This document shows positions 25,234 to 33,802 of a stretch of DNA of 64,000 nt, piece after piece. Source of the DNA: Leptolyngbya sp. PCC 7375 (lineage in GTDB: Bacteria > Cyanobacteriota > Cyanobacteriia > Phormidesmidales > Phormidesmidaceae); the NCBI RefSeq assembly GCF_000316115.1, contig NZ_JH993797.1, forward strand, positions 4,078,486-4,142,485. The letters run 5' to 3'. The position numbers and the translations under genes are program-made. The notes under the pieces are model-generated. The model worked only from the letters and a program-made list of their open reading frames with translations, did not search any database and was not told the DNA's origin. Every line of letters begins with the position of its first letter. The first letter of the stretch is position 1.

Positions 25234-26295
25234 CTAGGATTTACGCGCTGTGCGCTCTAAACCCAACTGAATTAATCGATCAACCAACTGATCAAACTCC
25301 ACACCGGCAGCTTTCCATAACATGGGGTACATGCTGGTAGCTGTAAATCCTGGAAACGTATTGATTTCATTGATCAAGACTTCGCCTGTGTCTTCAAGAT
25401 AGAAAAAATCTACCCGCGATAGACCGGCACCATCAATTGCCTGGAACGCTTTCACGGCCTGTTCTTGAATCGCTGTAACAATATCGGCTGGCAGCGATGC
25501 AGGAATGGCTAAATCAGCCTGGCCGCTAGTGTATTTTGTTTCATAGTCGTAGAAATCTGCCTCAAAGCTAATTTCACCAATGACCGAGGCTTTCGGATTG
25601 TCATTTCCCAAAATGGCACATTCAACTTCACGGGCTACAACACCCGCCTCAACAATGATGCGACGGTCATAGCTGGCCGCATTATCCAGAGCCGCTTCTA
25701 GATCTTGGCGATCTTTTACTTTAGCAATACCGACGGACGACCCCAAGTTGGCAGGCTTAACAAAACATGGATACCCCAGAGTAAGCTCGATATCGTCGCA
25801 CAGCTTTGGGAAAACACAGGGGTTGGAATAGACTTGCGATCGCAAAACTTCCATATACTTCACCTGAGGCAACCCCACTTGAGCAAACGCAGACTTCATG
25901 GCGAGTTTGTCCATACCCACAGCTGACGCTAAAACGCCACAACCGACATAGGGCATTTGCATCAATTCAAATAGGCCCTGAATCGTACCATCTTCACCAT
26001 TGGGTCCATGGAGTACAGGAAACCAAATATCAATATCGGCTACCTGTGTCGGTATACGCTCCGTTGCTAAAACTTCTTGATCATCAGCTACTAGTAGTGG
26101 ACTACCCGACTTCAGAACATCGTAGGCATTCATCACCCAAGCGCCATCCTTACGAATGTAAACCGGCACCACGTCATACTTCTCAGCATTACTTTTCAGC
26201 TCTAGCCCTCGAGCAATTGCTTGGGCTGAGAAAATAGACACTTCGTGCTCACCTGAGCATCCACCAAACAATAAGCCTACGCGCATCTTTGCCAT
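25234..26295 (-). CDS. ddl: D-alanine--D-alanine ligase
   Basis: Ddl is an ATP-grasp enzyme joining two D-alanines for peptidoglycan precursors. The 353-residue sequence has VGLLFGGCSGEHEVSI at the N-terminus, LHGPNGEDGTIQG, PCFVKPANLGSSVGI (ATP-grasp loop), EAGVVAREVECAILG and NEINTFPGFTATSMYP (Mg and substrate binding). All are intact. The start ATG 26295 is preceded by AGGAG at 9 nt. Upstream lies the tandem small-RNA-like array reading in the same direction; the last unit ends about 200 bp before ddl. Confidence 0.96.
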   Translation of the reverse strand: MAKMRVGLLFGGCSGEHEVSIFSAQAIARGLELKSNAEKYDVVPVYIRKDGAWVMNAYDVLKSGSPLLVADDQEVLATERIPTQVADIDIWFPVLHGPNGEDGTIQGLFELMQMPYVGCGVLASAVGMDKLAMKSAFAQVGLPQVKYMEVLRSQVYSNPCVFPKLCDDIELTLGYPCFVKPANLGSSVGIAKVKDRQDLEAALDNAASYDRRIIVEAGVVAREVECAILGNDNPKASVIGEISFEADFYDYETKYTSGQADLAIPASLPADIVTAIQEQAVKAFQAIDGAGLSRVDFFYLEDTGEVLINEINTFPGFTATSMYPMLWKAAGVEFDQLVDRLIQLGLERTARKS

Positions 26296-26497
26296 TAAGT
26301 GAGGCTCCTTTTTAGCTCAAAAGGACGTTACTGATTTACCAATAAACCGAGCTACAACGACCGCTATTTACGTAAGGCTAAAAAGTTGCTGTGCCCGAGG
26401 ATCAGAAACGCCAAAATCCTATTAAGGGGTTAGCCTATCACAGACTCAACCTACCCATTAGGCAATCTCGATACTCCGTGGCTATCAGCCAATTTAC

Positions 26498-26594
26498 AAA
26501 AAACTCCCAAGCCCCAAAAGGGCTCAGGAGTCAGACATCAGGGTGCATCTACCAACTAACTGTCCACACAATTCCTACCGACTTCCGGACAGAA
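26498..26594 (-). ncRNA. Small-RNA-like unit 1
   Basis: The 5' stem is CTGTCC/GGACAG (plus-strand 26587-26592 and 26560-26565). The core GATGCACCCTGATGTCT is exact. The terminator stem 26503-26531 pairs ACTCC with GGAGT and AGCCC with GGGCT, then six Ts. It is the unit closest to ddl. Confidence 0.75.
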
Positions 26595-26678
26595 TAAAAA
26601 ATCAGCTTTATTTACCAGTGAGGCCTCAAAATTTGAGCACAAATAATAGTGCTAACATTTCGCTGCTAAAAAATTAGC

Positions 26679-26777
26679 AAAAAAAACTCCCAGGCCCAAA
26701 AAGGGCTTAGGAGTCAGACATCAGGGTGCATCTACCAGTTAACTGTCCATGCCATTACTCCCCACTTCCGGACAGAA
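26679..26777 (-). ncRNA. Small-RNA-like unit 2
   Basis: The 5' stem CTGTCC/GGACAG is exact, the loop reads GGAAGTGGGGAGTAATGGCA, the core is identical to units 1, 3 and 5, and the terminator hairpin (26686-26714) is followed by eight Ts on the minus strand. Confidence 0.78.
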
Positions 26778-26868
26778 TAAAGATCAATTTTTATTTACAA
26801 CTTAAGTAGTAGAAATTTGGATCCATCTTTGATCAATTGATAGCACTAAAATCTAGATTCCAGGCAAT

Positions 26869-26967
26869 AAAAAAAACTCCCAAACCCCAGAAGGGCTTAG
26901 GAGTCAGACATCAGGGTGCATCTACCAGCTAACTGTCCATGCCATTACTCCCCACTTCCGGACAGAA
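26869..26967 (-). ncRNA. Small-RNA-like unit 3
   Basis: Almost identical to unit 2 in loop and core. The terminator hairpin starts at 26876 and is followed by eight Ts. The upstream spacer shares only the AT-rich block TTGTAAAT with unit 2. Confidence 0.78.
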
Positions 26968-27039
26968 CAAAATCAAATTGCATTTACAACTGAATCTTCT
27001 TTTTTAAACGTCATATCTCATTAAGCAATTGAGTTGATC

Positions 27040-27140
27040 AAAAATAAACTCCTAAGCCTCACAAGGATTCATAGGTTAGGCATCAGGGTATATCTATCAG
27101 CTAACTGTTAATACTATTCTTCTCCGCTACCGGACAAAAT
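27040..27140 (-). ncRNA. Small-RNA-like unit 4, diverged
   Basis: The most changed copy. The 5' stem is TTGTCC against AACAG, so it is weakened; the core reads GATATACCCTGATGCCT; the terminator stem keeps ACTCC but its partner is imperfect and the T tract is broken by A. It is probably decaying or of altered function. Confidence 0.55.
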
Positions 27141-27204
27141 AGAATCAAGTTTTATTAGCAACCTAGCCCTCATTATTTGGTAAGAAGTAGCAGCATTAAT
27201 TAGC

Positions 27205-27304
27205 AAAAAAAAGCTCCCAAGTCCCAGAAGGGCTCAGGAGTTAGACATCAGGGTGCATCTACCAGCTAACTGTCCATGTCATCCCTCCTGACGTCCGGAC
27301 AGAA
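27205..27304 (-). ncRNA. Small-RNA-like unit 5
   Basis: The first unit of the array in transcription order. The 5' stem is exact, the loop differs from units 2 and 3 (GGACGTCAGGAGGGATGACA), and the core is exact. In the terminator an A-T pair is followed by a G-U pair where other units have A-T, so pairing is kept despite base change; eight Ts follow. Confidence 0.76.
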
Positions 27305-27425
27305 CTCAAAATCAGCTTCTTTTTCCGTCCTTACCATAAGAAAGCATCAAGATTTTAGCGATCCCGTGTCAAAAACAACCCGACCAGAGATAATGCCATT
27401 AAACCTTTGACCTTACGCAGGATCT

Positions 27426-27764
27426 GTGAAATATTTCTTTCTGTCCGACGGCTGGACAACTGGCAGAGTATGGGAGTTTGGCGGCCTTTGGAATGAAATT
27501 GCCTGGCAGCGCAAACCAATTATCAACAAGCTAGGGCTTTACATCGAAGAAGCCACAGAAAAGCTATGGTTATATCAAGTCGAAGAGGATGTACTCATGG
27601 TTGAAGTCTTGCCTGAAGATGAGACTGGCAACCCAATTGGCCAAGTTGTTCTGAAACGGCTCATGACCGCTGATCAAGCCATTGAGAAATTATGTGGCAG
27701 TGAGATATCAACCACAGACAATTCCAAGCTCTCAATGCCCGAACAGCTAAGCTATCCAACTTAG
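27426..27764 (+). CDS. Conserved small protein, function unknown
   Basis: A 112-residue acidic protein starting at GTG 27426, with AGGA 3-4 nt upstream. It begins MKYFFLSDGWTTGRVWEFGG and has alternating strands and aromatic residues (LWLYQVEEDVLMVEVLPED, VVLKRLMTADQAIEKLCG), suggesting a compact alpha/beta domain. The length and style suggest a conserved cyanobacterial protein, but I do not recognise a family. It is divergent from the small-RNA array, and its stop codon lies in the loop region of a hairpin. Confidence 0.65.
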   Translation: MKYFFLSDGWTTGRVWEFGGLWNEIAWQRKPIINKLGLYIEEATEKLWLYQVEEDVLMVEVLPEDETGNPIGQVVLKRLMTADQAIEKLCGSEISTTDNSKLSMPEQLSYPT

Positions 27765-27777
27765 TTGAATAGCTTAG
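27747..27777. repeat. Hairpin around the stop codon of the 27426 gene
   Basis: CTAAGCTAT (27747-27755) and ATAGCTTAG (27769-27777) pair, with CAAC/GTTG extending the stem inward past one mismatch. The TAG stop (27762-27764) is in the apex. No T run follows. Confidence 0.55.
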
Positions 27778-27908
27778 GAATGTCCGTTCAAAGTGAAGGG
27801 GTTTGCTGCACTGGTGCTTGGTTAAATATAGCTCAGCGCCACTTCTCTTTTGGAGATATGCATTCAGCAGCTTGCTATATCTTGGAGCTGTTAAAACTCC
27901 CCTAACCG

Positions 27909-29771
27909 CTATAGCGTAGAACGCAAGTTGCTAACCGCTCTCTGTAATGAGGCGAGCGCTCGGTTATATCCTAAGGCTGCACTGACCCAGTTACCTTCAG
28001 CTTCAGTCAATTCAGACTGGGCTGTCAGCACATCTAGCTGTGTCCCCACACCTGCATCAAGACGTAAATTAGCCAATTCCAGGGCCGTAGTAGCCTGAGT
28101 GATCGCCGTTCTAGCCGTTCTCACATTTTCTTCATTAGAACGTAGCGTGAAATAGGCCTGCTCCACTTCAAAACGGATTTGATCCAGCTGTTCTGAAAAC
28201 CGTTCTTCAGCAATATCAGCATTGGCTTCTTGTTGACGAGCTCGGGCTCGAGCGGCACCGCCATCCACCAGTAGCCAGTTAAACTGCGCCCCAAAGCTAT
28301 AGTTATCCGACGAGTCATCCAACAGATCGCTCCAACTATAGTTAGCAAACAAACTCACCTGTGGGCGAACCGCTGCGCGAGCTGCGCGAGCTTGCTGAGT
28401 GCTAATTTCCCGTTGCGCTAACTGCTGCTCTAATTCCACACGGCCCTGGAACGCAAGCAGAATACTATCCTCTAGCGTTAAACTCCAGCGCTCATAGGTA
28501 TCTTCCCAATTATCTGGGGCAGGTACCGGTGTAGCATTAATATTCACAGTCGAGGGGACATTCAGCAGACGCGCCAGGTTACGCCGAGCAATGCGCTGAT
28601 CTGCTTGGGATTGAATCAGTGCCTGTTGAGCATTGGCTAACTGCACATCTGCCCGCAGCACATCAAAGCGGGTACCTACACCCGCTTGGCGACGCAGTTC
28701 ATTATCCCGCTGGTTCCGCTGTGCTTCTTCCTCAAAGGACCTGTTAATGCGAATCTGTTCACCACTTTCCTGCAAATCATAGTAAAGACTGGTAGTTTGA
28801 AGACGAAGCTCTTCGCGACGACGATCAACTTCCAGCTCATTCAAACGGACTTGCTCTTTTGCGGCTCGCACTGAAGCAACTCGCTGGCCTGATGTGAATA
28901 GATCATAGTTCACCTGCACTGATGCATTGAGAGTGGTATCAAGCTCATCCTCCCCCACCGTAGTCCCAAAGATTGTTTGCGAATCCGACTCTTGGGCCGT
29001 CACATCTGCCGACGTGCTCACGGTAGGAGAAAAAGCAGCCCGCGCTTCCGCCAGAGTTGCCTCAGCCTGCTCCAGCTCTAACAAAGACGCTTGCAAATCT
29101 TGATTATTAAAGTAAGCAAGCTCAATCGCTTCTTCCAGCGAAATTGTTTGCTCGTCACCTTCTTGCAGCAATACTTCCGACTCTAACGTAGGTACAGTTA
29201 ACGGATTAGGGTCTGCAAGCAATTCTGTAGGTGGCAAATTACTTTCATCCAGCAAATCATCACTAGATGTAGATTCGGCCTGACCAGTTGCTGGCACAAT
29301 TTCTTCACTATCGACCGCAGATGGCTGCTCAGCTCCATCACTATCTAGATCTGCGGGTTCTTCATCTAAAGCTGCGGGGTCTGTAGGATCTGTCTCATCA
29401 GTAGACGGAATCGTATCCGGAGCAACCTCTTCCTCAGATTCGTCCTGCCCAGACAACTCAGGCAGTTGAGACATTTGGGTCAGCTCTGGCGGTAAAGCGA
29501 TTCCATTAGCCCTTGACGACTTTGCTGAAAACGTCGGTGATGCTGCACTTGCCATAACAACAGGAGCTAGCATATCTGGGAAAGAATCGGCATGATTACC
29601 GCTACTTAATTCAGTCTCCTTCACATCTAACTGAGCTGTGATCAAAGGCAGCGAGGTACTACTTGGATCATCATCAATTAAGACCTTAGCGTGCGCTGGA
29701 AGAGGCAGTAGGGACAATGCGCCTCCAAGCACAGCTATGCGGATCAAAAGCGAGTGGTTGATGTATCCCAT
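27909..29771 (-). CDS. TolC-family outer membrane efflux protein
   Basis: A 620-residue TolC/OEP protein, the outer membrane channel of tripartite efflux or type I secretion. A signal peptide ends near LLPLPAHAK. Residues ~30-200 are an acidic Asp/Glu/Ser/Pro/Thr-rich region with no fold. The two OEP repeats follow: ISLEEAIELAYFNNQDLQASLLELEQAEATLAEARAAF-type helices (about residue 205 on), and the second repeat at LTLEDSILLAFQGRVELEQQLA. The end is ANLRLDAGVGTQLDVLTAQSELTEAEG, the classical second-repeat helix. The long linker is common in cyanobacterial TolC homologues such as HgdD. Confidence 0.9.
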   Translation of the reverse strand: MGYINHSLLIRIAVLGGALSLLPLPAHAKVLIDDDPSSTSLPLITAQLDVKETELSSGNHADSFPDMLAPVVMASAASPTFSAKSSRANGIALPPELTQMSQLPELSGQDESEEEVAPDTIPSTDETDPTDPAALDEEPADLDSDGAEQPSAVDSEEIVPATGQAESTSSDDLLDESNLPPTELLADPNPLTVPTLESEVLLQEGDEQTISLEEAIELAYFNNQDLQASLLELEQAEATLAEARAAFSPTVSTSADVTAQESDSQTIFGTTVGEDELDTTLNASVQVNYDLFTSGQRVASVRAAKEQVRLNELEVDRRREELRLQTTSLYYDLQESGEQIRINRSFEEEAQRNQRDNELRRQAGVGTRFDVLRADVQLANAQQALIQSQADQRIARRNLARLLNVPSTVNINATPVPAPDNWEDTYERWSLTLEDSILLAFQGRVELEQQLAQREISTQQARAARAAVRPQVSLFANYSWSDLLDDSSDNYSFGAQFNWLLVDGGAARARARQQEANADIAEERFSEQLDQIRFEVEQAYFTLRSNEENVRTARTAITQATTALELANLRLDAGVGTQLDVLTAQSELTEAEGNWVSAALGYNRALASLQRAVSNLRSTL

Positions 29772-29962
29772 AGTGTTTGCGTCAGTTGGTAGCTAATAAA
29801 TTTAGTAAATTCGTACACAAGCTCGTTTTTCAAGCAGCTTACACAGATATACAAGCAATCGAGCCCAAGGCCGCCCATTCATTAAAAAATTCTCATTCAA
29901 TAGCAATTGAATCAGACTTACAAGCTGACAATCGTCATAATTGAGAGAATTAAAGCTTAGAG

Positions 29963-31324
29963 CTAATCGGTGCAATCTGACGTGGCACAGGCCGCTAATA
30001 ACTCGGTAATATCGTCCACTGGCCAGACAGGACACTGAAGATGATGACTTAGCTCCGATAAGGACAGATCATCTAGGAAATATGTGTTCTCAGGTGTAGC
30101 ATGCTGTCCCCGCTTCAACATCAAAGACGGCAGTAACACTCCATCACCTAAGTTGCGTTCCTTTAGCTTTCCTAAAATATCGTAACCCGTCAGTAAGCCA
30201 GTAACAGTAATCTCCTGCCCCCAATACTCACTGTTTAGAGCCGCCATAGTAACTGTTAGCCCCCTTACCTGGTTGATTCGTTCTAAAATGGGCTCAAACG
30301 CCTTTTCAACAGCGTTACCAACCACCCAGGTTAGATGTTTAGAGGTATTGATAGATTCAGGCAATTTCTGAGCTGCTGCCTCAAACTGCTTCAGAAATAA
30401 ACGAATAGACCCTACACCGTTGCCAATTTGGGGATAGGCCTCATAGTGAGACTCTGGGGGCAAGCTACGTCGTGCAATTAAAAACCATTCGTCTGCCAGC
30501 CAGGCAAATGTAGAGCCAAAGGTGTCTTTGAATTCAGACTGTAGCTGTGTGACCTGCTCAATCACCTCATTAGCTTTAGCGGTGTTGACAGGGATGAGCT
30601 CGTCTTCTGTTGGACGAAACCGAGTAAGCCCAACTGGAACAACAGCGGCTGAAGCAACAGCAGGGGTATCACCAACATGAAATTGAGCTAAATCACGCAA
30701 CGTGCGCTCTAAATGTGGACCATCATTAATGCCAGGACAAACAACCACTTGTGCGTGGATTTGTAGACGGTTCTCTTGAAACCATTTGAGTTGCTCTAAA
30801 AGTAAGCCAGCACGAGAATTCTTCAGTAAGCGCTGACGCAGTTCTGGTTCGGTGGCATGTACCGAAACGTACAACGGAGACAAACGCAAACGTGCAATCC
30901 GGTCCCATTCTGAGGGAGGCAGATTGGTCAGTGTCAGATAACTACCGTACAGAAAGCTAAGACGATAATCGTCATCTTTCAGGTATAAAGTGTCTCGCTT
31001 ACCAGGAGGTTGCTGGTCAATAAAACAAAAAGGGCAACGATTATTGCACTGGATCAGGTTGTCAAAGAGAGCACTTTCAAATTCCAGGCCCAGATCTTCG
31101 TCATACTCCTTTTCAATCTCAACGGTGTGGATATCCCCGGCGGCGTCTAATACTTCCAGGGTCAACCATTCATCCGAGCAAAGAAATCGATAGTCAATTA
31201 AATCACGGGGACGATCACCATTGATCGAAACCAACCGATCGCCAGGCTCAAAGCCAATAGCTTCAGCAATAGAATCACTGAGAACACTGGTAACGACAGC
31301 CGGTTGGATAGACGCACTACGCAT
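29963..31324 (-). CDS. TIGR03279-type radical SAM / PDZ / DUF512 protein
   Basis: A 453-residue protein characteristic of cyanobacteria and plastid-bearing lineages. An N-terminal PDZ-like part (VTSVLSDSIAEAIGFEPGDRLVSING) leads into a radical-SAM-type cluster site with C93, C97 and C100 in IQCNNRCPFCFIDQQPPGKR. LSFLYGSYLTLTNL and YVSVHATEPELRQRLLKN are the barrel blocks. The C-terminal DUF512 domain includes LTRFRPTEDELIPV and VTGLLTGYDIL. The reaction is unknown. It lies 190 bp upstream of the TolC-family gene on the same strand. Confidence 0.9.
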   Translation of the reverse strand: MRSASIQPAVVTSVLSDSIAEAIGFEPGDRLVSINGDRPRDLIDYRFLCSDEWLTLEVLDAAGDIHTVEIEKEYDEDLGLEFESALFDNLIQCNNRCPFCFIDQQPPGKRDTLYLKDDDYRLSFLYGSYLTLTNLPPSEWDRIARLRLSPLYVSVHATEPELRQRLLKNSRAGLLLEQLKWFQENRLQIHAQVVVCPGINDGPHLERTLRDLAQFHVGDTPAVASAAVVPVGLTRFRPTEDELIPVNTAKANEVIEQVTQLQSEFKDTFGSTFAWLADEWFLIARRSLPPESHYEAYPQIGNGVGSIRLFLKQFEAAAQKLPESINTSKHLTWVVGNAVEKAFEPILERINQVRGLTVTMAALNSEYWGQEITVTGLLTGYDILGKLKERNLGDGVLLPSLMLKRGQHATPENTYFLDDLSLSELSHHLQCPVWPVDDITELLAACATSDCTD

Positions 31325-31402
31325 AAACCATCGGGCTAGACAATTAATCCATAATACTTAGGGAAACCCCCTATTGTGGGAATAAATAAAAGCAAAAACG
31401 CC

Positions 31403-32308
31403 CTAAACGTTTTGAATAGTCTTAGTAGCTAATCCAATTAAAATAGCGACGCCAAAGGCCAGGCGATACCAAACAAAAACCCAGGTACTATTGCGCCTTA
31501 GAAATTGAATTAGCCATGCGATCGCAAGATACGAAGAAATCACCGCCGCAATCAAGCCACCGACCAGAGGCACCAAACTCGCATCGCCCACTGTCGCCAT
31601 CTCATCCAGCAAACCCTTAAGTTCTACTAGACCAGACAGCAAAATAGCTGGTGTCCCTAGCAAAAACGAAAAGCGTGCTGCCGTATCTCGCTCCAGACCT
31701 AAAAACAAACCGGCTGTTAGCGTTGAACCTGAACGAGATACACCAGGAACCAGCGCCAGGGCCTGACCTATGCCAACGCCAACACCATCCCAGAGGTCTA
31801 ACTTCTCAAACTTGCGCTTACGAGAGCCTACCTTTTCAGCAATGCCCAAAAGGACGGCCATCACAATAGATGTAATTGCGATCGCTTGGGTACTCCGAAT
31901 CACTGACGTCTCATACTGCGTTTCAAAAAACAGCTTGATGATTAGGCCACACAATACGATCGGAATCGAGCCCAGAATTATACCTAACCCCAAACGAAAA
32001 TCTGAAGACTGATAGCGCTTTGCAATGGCCGCCTTGATCGTATTGCGAGTCACTTTGGTCAAATCATCCCAGAAATACCACAAGATTGCAGCTAAACTAC
32101 CAAGCTGAATCACAGCCGTAAATGCCACACCAGGATCGCCCCAACCTAGCGTTACAGGCACAATTTTGACGTGAGCGGTACTACTAATCGGCAAAAACTC
32201 CGTCAGTCCCTGCACAATGCCAATCACAATGGCTTGAAACAGATTAATTTGCGCTGCTTGACTCGTAGGTGCTTGGGCCAAAAGCTCAAATAATTGGCAA
32301 ACAAACAT
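31403..32308 (-). CDS. uppP: Undecaprenyl-diphosphate phosphatase
   Basis: UppP (BacA) recycles the lipid carrier undecaprenyl pyrophosphate for cell wall synthesis. The 301-residue membrane protein carries the two active-site blocks: IGIVQGLTEFLPISSTAHVKI (Glu-rich loop and SSTAH) and ALVPGVSRSGSTLTAGLFLGL (PGxSRSG). About eight helices are visible. Note SSTAHVKI where many homologues read SSSGHL or SSTAHL. The start ATG has GGAGC upstream. Within the window it joins ddl and the LCP protein as a cell-envelope gene, though they are not clustered. Confidence 0.95.
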   Translation of the reverse strand: MFVCQLFELLAQAPTSQAAQINLFQAIVIGIVQGLTEFLPISSTAHVKIVPVTLGWGDPGVAFTAVIQLGSLAAILWYFWDDLTKVTRNTIKAAIAKRYQSSDFRLGLGIILGSIPIVLCGLIIKLFFETQYETSVIRSTQAIAITSIVMAVLLGIAEKVGSRKRKFEKLDLWDGVGVGIGQALALVPGVSRSGSTLTAGLFLGLERDTAARFSFLLGTPAILLSGLVELKGLLDEMATVGDASLVPLVGGLIAAVISSYLAIAWLIQFLRRNSTWVFVWYRLAFGVAILIGLATKTIQNV

Positions 32309-32814
32309 GAAAAATGCTCCAAAGCTCGAACTTTATCAATTAGGTCTAGCGCAGACCACTCCTAAAGGACACGAACCATTCACAACTACATCCGGACTAC
32401 CTCGGCAAGCTTTTACTGATGCGCCATATCAGCGCTTTAGAATCCAACTGCACTGAAATTAAGAATGTCGGTATGGGTGCACCACAAAACTCTCGGCAGG
32501 CAGCCGGATGTATGAATCAACAGACAAACCGCTTATAGACTGAAGCATGATCCTCAACTAAGCAGCAACCCAAAGAAAATCTGAAGTTTAGCAAAGATCT
32601 ATCCAATGCTCGCTAAGGTACATGCTGACAAGACAAATCAGCACTGAAAATCCTTTATCAGCAATTTTTAATTGGGTTCTCCCGAAAAATTTACATACTG
32701 CAATATTATCTAGGTCGCCATTTACGAGGCTACGGTTCCTGAGTGACTCAATTGACATGTTATGTTAACAATAATTAACCTCTCTCAGAATTCAATTGAA
32801 TTCATCAGGAAGTA
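32309..32814. promoter_or_regulatory. Divergent intergenic region uppP / DUF3120 gene
   Basis: A 506-bp AT-rich gap. The only clear element is a perfect 16-bp palindrome GAATTCAATTGAATTC at 32788-32803, ending 11 bp before the DUF3120 start; next to it is AGGA (32808-32811), the ribosome binding site. TGTTAACA (32758-32770 region) is another short palindromic stretch. I see no ORF or RNA gene. Confidence 0.45.
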
Positions 32815-33516
32815 TTGTTATCCGAAACTTCGCCTCAACCCCAACTTACTGAGCAACTAACGCTACGTTCTGATGAGAATGCAGCTCATCGGTTACCTGC
32901 ATTCCTAGCATCTGCTTTCTTGGTCAGTGTGCCCGTTTTTTTTCAAGCCCCCCTTGTGCGGTTTCAGCCTTGGGTGAGCTTATTAATGACCTTTATTTGG
33001 CTATTCGGTGGGCTCTATGCCCTGCGTCAGCACACGTACAAACTGTGGGGAGACTTGGCCATTGGGTTTTCCTGGACATGGCTCGCTGGCAGCCTTTACT
33101 GGGGATGGCTAAGGGAAAATCCCTATGTCCACTTACCCGTTGAAGCCATTGGGTTACCCATCGTCATTATTTTAATCAGCCAGACTCGCCTTAAGATTGG
33201 CAGTTATTTTTATGTAGGGTCTTTACTGGGTACTGCGATTACGGATCTTTATTTCTACTGGGTCAATCTAATTCCCTATTGGCGACAAGTCATGACAGTG
33301 GAACCCACAGCGGCGGGTAATGTGTTGCAGGCAGCTCTACTACAGATTGAAAACCCTATTGCTGTCGCCAGGGCGTTAGCATTGCTCATAGCACTTATCT
33401 GTGTTGGCACCCTAGCACTCAAATCTAACCAAACCCATTGGTGGGCATTCGCTGGAGCAGTACTAAGCACAATTCTGGTAGATGCGCTATTCCTACTTGC
33501 GGCGATCCTGGCATAA
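32815..33516 (+). CDS. DUF3120 membrane protein
   Basis: A 233-residue polytopic membrane protein starting at TTG 32815, supported by AGGA 4 nt upstream. After a polar N-terminal ~27 residues come about six helices (FLASAFLVSVPVFFQAPLV, WVSLLMTFIWLFGGLYAL, FSWTWLAGSLYWGWL, AIGLPIVIILISQT, YFYVGSLLGTAITDLYFYWV, ALALLIALICVGTLAL). Features such as WGWLRENPYVHLPVEA fit the cyanobacterial DUF3120 family. Function unknown. Confidence 0.75.
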   Translation: MLSETSPQPQLTEQLTLRSDENAAHRLPAFLASAFLVSVPVFFQAPLVRFQPWVSLLMTFIWLFGGLYALRQHTYKLWGDLAIGFSWTWLAGSLYWGWLRENPYVHLPVEAIGLPIVIILISQTRLKIGSYFYVGSLLGTAITDLYFYWVNLIPYWRQVMTVEPTAAGNVLQAALLQIENPIAVARALALLIALICVGTLALKSNQTHWWAFAGAVLSTILVDALFLLAAILA

Positions 33517-33802
33517 GTAAGCAAGAGGCCCAATAAGCTTGTCTGCAAGAGCCTTACCGCTAAACAGCATGACTTTCTTGACAAATAAGCAAGATTATTC
33601 GAATCTAGGCACCTGGTGGGGACTTAGAAAAATTAGCCTTAGCGTTAAAGCTCTGGATAACGTATGAAGCTTTGACCATGAATCCTAAGGATCAGCAGTA
33701 TTGTGTATGTAATGCATAATAAATAAGCACAAAGGCTATAGTGCTGTTAGGAGCAGTAGCGTTAAGGTATAGGACATAGCTGACTCGAAGCGTCGAGGTA
33801 TA

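Larger units (their letters stand above)
26498..27304 (-). repeat. Tandem array of five ~100-nt units, probable small-RNA genes
   Basis: Five related units repeat every 165-190 bp on the minus strand, in the 1.1-kb gap between ddl and the 27426 gene. Each starts with CTGTCC pairing with a later GGACAG, has a purine-rich loop, then the core GATGCACCCTGATGTCT, and ends with an intrinsic terminator (CTCC...GGAG stem followed by 6-8 Ts). Spacers between units diverge, apart from an AT-rich block upstream of each 5' stem. The array has no ORF that spans it. Unit four is degraded. Confidence 0.85.

Noticed and set aside
26391..26597. Plus-strand ORF of 68 codons through the first small-RNA-like unit
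   Set aside because: Its frame is not maintained in the other four copies, so the repeat is conserved as RNA, not as protein.
26498..27304. CRISPR array
   Set aside because: Repeats are about 100 nt, are structured with terminators, and spacers are not of uniform 30-40 nt; no cas genes are nearby.
29802..30035. Minus-strand ORF of 77 codons in front of the TolC-family gene
   Set aside because: It overlaps the end of the TIGR03279-type gene in another frame and has no support.
33570..33668. Short ORF reading MTFLTNKQDYSNLGTWWG
   Set aside because: Only 32 codons, no SD and no membrane helix typical of photosynthetic small subunits.
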